Assembly: GCA_016165875.1 (NCBI GenBank)
Contig: JABBOT010000080.1
Coordinates: 9,592,172 to 9,656,171 of the forward strand
From: Acanthopleura granulata
Taxonomy: Eukaryota; Mollusca; Polyplacophora; Chitonida; Chitonidae
Direction: 5' to 3'
DNA: 64,000 nucleotides
Shown here: piece by piece, positions 57,722-64,000 of the stretch
How the letters are laid out: each line of letters begins with the position of its first letter
Position numbering within the stretch: position 1 is the stretch's first letter
The notes under the pieces: generated by a model
Told to the model about the DNA's origin: nothing
Seen by the model: only the letters and a program-made list of their open reading frames with translations
Database searches by the model: none
Program-made: the position numbers and the translations under genes

Positions 57722-57815
57722 TGCTAACCATAATGCTGGCCGCCGTCGTTTAAGTGAAATGTTCTTGAGTAAGGCATAAAACACCAATCAAATAAATAAA
57801 ATAAATAAATAAATA
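57722..57815 (+). mobile_element. SINE-1 3' end
   Basis: 'CATAATGCTGGCCGCCGTCG', 'AAGTGAAATGTTCTTGAGTA' and 'CACCAATCAAATAAATAAA'. Confidence 0.8.
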
Positions 57816-57819
57816 CTAA

Positions 57820-60135
57820 GCTTAAATTGTTCGTTCTCTGTTTAATGCCTCTTTATATTATTATTATCAATAAATTATTTAACATTTATATTCCAGAACA
57901 AGAACTGGTGATTTTACAGACGGCACATGTTGATTGGATCCTGAGCAGATTGTCAACCCATATAGCTGCCATTCCAGTTGGATCCTACATATGTACATAC
58001 ATGATACCTGTATGTAAACATAGCCATATATATATATACATAAGCAAGAGGAGCATAAGGATTTTAGTTTCTTTTTTGAACATTTTTCCTTACAGGAAAA
58101 GACCCCACAGAAATGAAATTATGGTGAGTGAAAAGACCATTAAAAACTGTATTTCAAAATACCTTTACCAATTTTTAAAGATTTTGTTTTCACCGAATTA
58201 AATGCAGCCAGTTGTTTGCTTGTTGGTGGATTCTATGGACGATATTGGTAATGTGTGTCAGCAGTGAAGTCATAAAACTTTTTGTACACCTTTATATTCA
58301 GCTGTGAGTAAAGTTCTTGTGAAAGGTACTCCTGCAAATTGTGCTTGTTAATGAAAAAAGCTGATATGAAATTTAAGATTTACTTAATTAACTGCCGGAG
58401 AAAAGTCAATATTGTCCATAAAACCTACCATACAACCAAGACATTCGACAGTATTTAATTTGGTGAAAGAAAGCCAGTATAGGTATTTTCAGATACAGTT
58501 TTTAATGGTTTTTTTATTCATCATAACTTCATTTTTGTCAGGTGTTTCTCGTTAAACTGTGACAAGCAGATACATATTCAACCAGCCTGCCACAGAACGG
58601 ACTTTTCTCAGTTGAAAGGTGCTGAAAATTTTTAATAAATTGTTCTGGGGCCACTTTCACAAAACTGCGTGAGTGACTTTTCTTGTAAAAGACGTTGTTT
58701 AGGTTATAGCATCAGAAGGTAATGTGATTTACAAAAAAAATCAAAAGAAACTGATTTACGAAGTTTCCATGAAAGCTATTGGGCCCAGTTTTCCTGAACA
58801 GTATTGAATGGCGGTTGATCTGGCATGAGCTTTTAGTGTATTATTAGCTTTTAGACTAATTGTAAATGATATTAGTTTGTGGACAGGACTGGAAGCCCTA
58901 TAATTTCTAGACTTCAGACTGAAAGACATAAAGGAGAATGATATCGAGCTAGCAGATCGTCTTTTCCAGTGAGACAAACAGGGGCCTTTCGGGAATGTGA
59001 ATTTTATAATAATAGTAATAATAATAATAACACATTATTTTCTTAGGGAGATCAGTTCCACCATGACCACAACCACCCCACCTCCCCACCAAAAAAATTA
59101 ACACAAAATGTCATCTATAAAGGTCAATGAAACTGTTAGAATCAGGCAGAATGAGTGGCTGTAATGCAGAATGAGAATGTAATGTGGAAATGCATGAAGA
59201 CATCATTCATTATGTAATAAAAAAACTGCATACAAGTAGCGCATTATTCTGAGTATATGTTGGTTAATTGTGTAATAAAACACTTTCAGTGAAAGATTTA
59301 TTAAATGTTTATATTGAGTGTCTGTGGACAGGTGGAAAATGAAATGTTATTGATCTGACTTCCAAATTTGAGCAATGTCTCATTAACGCTGTCGTTTTTG
59401 TAAAGCAAAGCAGTGGTAACATTCTGCGAGTGACTGCAAGACGGATTAATGTGGACTTAAACAACCCAGCCAAGTGAAAGGATCCAATAATCATTGGCTA
59501 GCTCGATCGCTCTTCAAACGTGAAGGTATTTTTAGCCCGATGTGCCATTATTGAACCAATTCTGTCTAGGCCTTAGGCTGTTGTGTCCATGTAAAAGGTT
59601 AAGCTAGTCTAAAATTACCTTCCATCCCAGATAGTGTGGCGCTGGACAGAGATTTGTTGCCTTTCTAAGTTAGGCTTCGATAAACTTCCATGACAAGGAT
59701 CATGTGCAACACACATTGTCATTTCCAGAAGATTTATTAACTATAGCATTAGACAGTGAAGACAAAATAATGGTGATTGTCTTCATCTTTCAATGAACGT
59801 GATATGCGTGTTAGATTTCACCGTGGGATTTGTCAGATTTAGGGTGGATTTATAGTGAAGATGCCTGATTGGCTTCCAGTCTAATGCTTGAAGTCTTGTT
59901 TCTGCATGTAAGGTGTCTCTGATTCTCATATCATGGTGTCTTTGAGGTCACATGTCAGAAAAATGTCTTTGTGGATGGTCAGTCATCGTGTCTGTGGGTA
60001 CATCGGAAGTAGGTGTGTATTGTTCCGATTTTTCTCTGTTTTGAGCGAGTGAGTGCTTGCAGTTTAACGTCGTACTTAACAATTTTTCAGTGATGTGATG
60101 AGAAGGAATCCTTCTGGCGTGTACATATAGTGTGT
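57820..60135. other. Unassigned region
   Basis: Small AT and ATA microsatellites (58027-58040, 59008-59030) and a MITE-A trace at 59110-59145 ('TCAATGAAACTGTTAGAATC'). A 124-codon plus frame at 57827 has no recognisable feature. Confidence 0.4.
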
Positions 60136-60139
60136 CAAA

Positions 60140-60392
60140 GTGCTGCCGCCACTAGAACATCATGTTAAAGACACCAGACACAAAACCCCACCCAATCACA
60201 TTATACTGACACCAGGCCGACCAGTCCTGTTTCCTTGCTCTAACCTGAGCACCAAACATGCCATTGTAAAAGTACCATTTTTATCAGTCAAGTACCAAGT
60301 CATCAGTATGATCCGACCAGGACTTGAACCTAGATCTCCCGACCTTGAGGTAGATGCTGTAACCACTAGACCACAGAGGCAGTCTTCTATGT
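60140..60392 (-). mobile_element. SINE-2 copy, reverse orientation
   Basis: 'GACCAGTCCTGTTTCCTTGC', 'GGACTTGAACCTAGATCTCC' and 'GTAACCACTAGACCACAGAG' are the inverse of the 29.2-kb SINE-2 body, B-box and A-box. Confidence 0.75.
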
Positions 60393-60399
60393 TTGTGTG

Positions 60400-61420
60400 T
60401 GTCCCTTGGCGTCTTGCAACATATTATCTGTGTGGATATCATTATCTCAGGGTGGGTGTCATGTGTGTTGTCTGTGTGGATGTCAGTGTCTCTGTTTGTG
60501 TCATGTATGATGTCTGTTTTTGTGTCATGTGTCAGTGTTGATGTCATTTTCTCAGTGTGGGTGTCATGTATGGTGTCTGGAAGTCATTGCCTCAGTTTGG
60601 ATGTCCTCTGGTGTCTTTGGAATTCATTGTCTCAGTGTGAGTGTCCTCTATGGTGTCTGTGGATGGCATTATCTCAGTGTGGGTGTCTGTGTGGATGTCA
60701 TTGTAACAGTGTGGGTGTCTGTGTGGATGTCATTGTAATAGTGTGGATATCTGTGGATGTCATTGTTACAGTGTGGTGTCTGTGGATGTCATTGTTACAA
60801 TGTGGGTGTCTGTGTGGATGTCATTTTTACAGTGTGGGTGTTTGTGTGGATGTTATTGCCTCATTATGGATATCATGTATGGTGTCTGCGTCGTGCGTTG
60901 TATATGGTGTCTGTGTGAGTGTCCCTGTCTCATTGTGGATGTCATCTAGGTTTTCTGTTTGGGTGTTGTATATGATGTCTGTTTGAGTGTCATTGTGTCT
61001 TTGTGGATGTCATTTTGGGTGTTGTAGTAGATGTTTGTGTGGGTGTCCCTGTCACATTTGGATGCCATCTAGGGTGTCTGTTTGTGTGTTTTATGTGATA
61101 TCTGTATGGGTGTCCTTGTTTCATTGTGGATGTCATCTGTGGTGTCTGTTTTGTGTGTTGTGTATGATATCTGTGTGGGTTTCCCTGTCACATTGTGGAT
61201 GTCATCTAGGGTGTCTGTTTTGTGTTTTATATGTGATGTCTGTGTGGGTGTCATTGTTTCATTGTAGATGTCATCTGGGGTGTTTGTTTTGTGTGTTTTA
61301 TGTGATGTCTGTGTGGGTGTCCTTGTTTCATTGTGGATGTCATCTGTGGTGTCTGTTTTGTGTCTTGTATATGACGTCTGTGAATGCCTCATTGTGGATG
61401 TCATCTATGGTGTCATCCTG
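60400..61420. repeat. GT-rich minisatellite with 69-bp higher-order unit
   Basis: The left two thirds are ~30-bp units ('GTGTGGATGTCATTGTCTCA' type). The right part repeats a 69-bp block: 'CATTGTGGA'-type starts at 61122, 61191, 61260 and 61329. All frames on both strands stay open (VSVWMS..., TDIIHDT...), so the long ORFs are artefacts. Confidence 0.92.
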
Positions 61421-61424
61421 ACTT

Positions 61425-62050
61425 TGGTCAGACAGTCCCATTATTGTCCTCTGCAGCTGTACATGGCATGTTTTTCAGCCATCCACAAAAGAAGTACATT
61501 GTTTGAGGCTATGCCAAGGACTTTGTTCACAATTTATGTCAGACAGGGTTAAGCCAATCCAAAACCAGTCATCGTCCTTTTTGTCTGCAGCTCAATGGGA
61601 TCTGGGGGCGAAACATGTCTGGAATGCACAAAGGAGAATTAGATGGAAGGCGTGGATTTCTACAGGGAATGGAACAATCAAGTAAGACGACTGCGGTTAG
61701 AGCAGGAAAGATTTACACTAATGTTGTTTTTAAAGACTAAATATTTTCCATATATTCTGACATTTCATTTCTGGCCAAATTTGAATGTCCATTTTACAAT
61801 ATATTATATTGTTTCTATCTTTTTGTGTTTGACAGGCCTTTGTGGTCTCTGTTACACTCTGAAGATTCTTCGCATGAGTGTAAAAGATTGTCGTCAGGAA
61901 TATCAGTTATGGTCCATTTTTCTTGTTTCTAAGGTACAGAATTTAGGCATATAGAGTTGGCATACCACAAACCTTCTGCTGCAGTGTACTTGTTTGTATA
62001 TTTGCTAATCCAGAGCCTGACATTTTTGTTTATCTTTGCACCATAGAAAC
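61425..62050. other. Unassigned spacer
   Basis: No gene, splice pair or repeat family recognised between the GT-rich array and the MITE-A copy. Confidence 0.4.
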
Positions 62051-62052
62051 AG

Positions 62053-62275
62053 TTATTGTAAATGCCCTAAAACTTTGCCCCAAAAAGTTCATTTTCAGAG
62101 GCAAATAAATGTCATAAATTATTTTTTCGGGCATTGAATCGTTTGTTTTTCTAGTAGTTTATCATCACACCTTCCAAAACAAAGCTGAAACAATTTTCTA
62201 AAATCAACAGAATTCTCAAAATGAGGGAAAACAAGGAAATTAGTCATGGACGAAGTTTTAAGTCAATTAGGGTAA
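62053..62275 (+). mobile_element. MITE-A copy, both ends
   Basis: 'TGTAAATGCCCTAAAACTTTGCCCC' region at the left, 'GGACGAAGTTTTAAGTCAATTAG' at the right, with 'CAGAGGCAAATAAATGTCATAA' inside (each quoted in part). Confidence 0.78.
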
Positions 62276-62290
62276 TAGCCTGCTGTTTAT

Positions 62291-62477
62291 TTATTTTATT
62301 TGATTGGTGTTTTATGCCATACTCAAGAATATTTCATGTATAGGACGGTGGCCAGCATTATGGTGGGTGGAAACCGGGCAGGGCCCAGAAGCCAGCATGA
62401 GCTGGTGTTGAACTCACAGCGACCGCATTGGTAGGAGGCTTTCCGGGTCATTGTGCTGCGATAGCGCGCTAACCGAC
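62291..62477 (-). mobile_element. SINE-1, reverse, internally deleted, with target duplications
   Basis: Tail 'TTATTTTATTTGATTGGTGT', body 'CCAGCATTATGGTGGGTGG' and head 'GATAGCGCGCTAACCGAC'. Flanked by perfect 13-bp repeats GCCTGCTGTTTAT (62278-62290 and 62478-62490). The middle part found in the 21.5-kb copy is missing. It lies right beside the MITE-A end. Confidence 0.85.
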
Positions 62478-62789
62478 GCCTGCTGTTTATATGAACATAC
62501 ATGATATATTAAATCATCCTTGCTCGTGCCATATGAACTGAATTGGCATTGTGAAATGTGGTTATGGTTCTCATGGTGGCATGTTATGAATGTAATGTGT
62601 TTCACATTTACGCTAAATTAAGTGGTGGCATGCGGGTTCATCAGAGACATAGCCACTTTTGAAACAAGCAGCTGTGTCATTTCTCATATGACAAAATTGT
62701 CTCCAGCTACAGTGCAGACCACAGTGACATGGGTTTTTATACATACAATCCCCTTCTCACAGTCAACTACTGACTGTCCTGTCACTATT

Positions 62790-64000
62790 TCTGAATTCTT
62801 TGTCACACTATTGATTTTTTGTCATCCAGTCACAGTACTGATTGCTCTGTCAGGGTTCAGTCATAACACAGGCTGTTCTGTCTGGATTCAGTGACAGTAT
62901 AGACTGTTCTGTCAGGACTCAGTCACACAACACACTGTTCTATCAGGATCCAGTCACAGTACGGACTGTTCCGTCAGGATAAAGCCACAGTGCACGCTGT
63001 TCTGTAAGGGTTCAGTCACAATACAGGCTTGTCTGTCAGGATTCAGTCACAATGAAGACTGTTCTGTCAGGATTCAGTCACAGTACATTCTGTTCTGCTA
63101 GGATTTAGTTGCAGTATAGCTGCTCAGCCAGGATTCAGTCATAGTGCAAGCTGTTCTGTTAAGATACAGTCGCAGTATTGATTGTTCTGTCAGTATTCAG
63201 TCACAGTACATGCTGTTATGTCAGGATTCAGTCACAGTACAGGCTGCTTTGTCAGGATTCAATCACAGTACAAGCTATTCTGTCATGATTCAGTCACAGC
63301 ACGGATTGTTCTGTCAGGATTCAGTCAGTACCATCGGTTCTGTGTGGATTCAGTATAAGCTGTTCTGTCAGCATTCAGTCACAGTACAGATTGTTCTGTT
63401 AGGGTTCAGTCACAATTTGAACCATTCTGTAATGATTCAATCACACTACAGATTGTTCTGTCAGCATTCAATATTTTTATGAACTATTCTGTAAGGGTAC
63501 AGTCACAGTATAGACTGTTCTGTCAACATTCAATCACAGTATATGCTGCTCTGTCAGGGTTCAGTCACAGTACAGGCTTCTTTGTCAGGCTTCAGCCACA
63601 GTACAGGCTGCTCTGTCAGGGTTCAGTCACAGTACAGTCTGCTCTGTCAGGCTTCAGTCACAGTACAGGCTGCTCTGTCAGGGTTCAGTCACAGTACAGG
63701 CTTCTTTGTCAGAGTTCAGTCACAGTACAGGCTTCTTTGTCAGGGTTCAGTCACAGTACAGGCTGCTCTGTCAGGGTTCAGTCACAGTACAGGCTTCTTT
63801 GTCAAGGTTCAGTCACAGTACAGGCTTCTTTGTCATGGTTCAGTCACAGTACAGGCTTCTTTGTCAGGGTTCAGTCACAGTACAGGCTTCTTTGTCAAGG
63901 TTCAGTCACAGTACAGCCTTCTTTGTCATGGTTCAGTCACAGTACAGGCTTCTTTGTCAGGGTTCAGTCACAGTACAGGCTTCTTTGTCAGGGTTCAGTC
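62790..64000. repeat. 31-bp minisatellite, runs off the right edge
   Basis: About 38 copies of 'CAGTCACAGTACAGGCTTCT' plus 'TTGTCAGGGTT'. Copies are diverged on the left and nearly identical from about 63540 on, so active homogenisation is toward or beyond the window's end. Confidence 0.95.

Noticed and set aside
60393..61421. Several 100-200 codon frames rich in Val, Trp, Cys, Ser
   Set aside because: Repeat artefacts of the GT-rich array, open on both strands.

Overview
This window looks like A+T-rich, intron-rich nuclear DNA from an invertebrate animal. A lophotrochozoan (mollusc- or brachiopod-like) is my best guess, based on general texture: many diverged minisatellites, tRNA-derived SINEs ending in AAATAAATAAA, and small inverted-repeat elements. 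No species can be named from the sequence alone. There is no bacterial, viral or CRISPR content. Most open reading frames are short, chance or repeat-derived.

The one gene I can reconstruct with confidence lies on the minus strand from about 32997 down to 4836. Seven coding exons follow in order: a signal-peptide exon (32997-32923), one CUB-domain exon (30363-29974), an LDL-receptor class A (LDLa) exon (28624-28517), a second LDLa exon (22766-22593), an exon that finishes LDLa 2 and carries a degenerate third LDLa (10979-10818), a transmembrane exon (7661-7527), and a last exon with a long acidic cytoplasmic tail and the stop (5113-4836). All six introns between them are phase 1 and have GT-AG borders. 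The joined exons give about 439 residues of a type I, single-pass membrane protein (signal, CUB, LDLa x3, TM, Asp/Glu-rich tail), in architecture similar to the NETO or LRP3/10/12 class. The exon carrying the start codon was not found; it must lie above 32997. A damaged CUB-like remnant sits between the signal and CUB exons (31705-31483).

The introns are full of repeats: minisatellites at 10.98-11.96, 17.8-18.2 and 24.8-26.4 kb, tRNA-like SINEs (one nested inside a small inverted-repeat element, with target duplications), and a recurrent ~230-bp element with 'CTAAATGACCTAAAATTT' ends. The splice acceptor and first codons of the 10.9-kb exon are themselves a unit of the adjoining minisatellite.

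From 33 to 64 kb I see no gene I can prove. There are plus-strand candidate exons (33.8, 37.0, 43.0 kb), a 97-bp satellite followed by a 43-bp array (39.1-40.4 kb), two loci of a ~150-170-bp tandem family (38 and 52 kb), a 26-bp array (50.4 kb), a GT-rich array with a 69-bp higher-order period (60.4-61.4 kb), and a 31-bp array that runs off the right edge (62.8-64.0 kb). Other weak exon candidates are at 1.7, 2.4, 14.0 and 15.9 kb.
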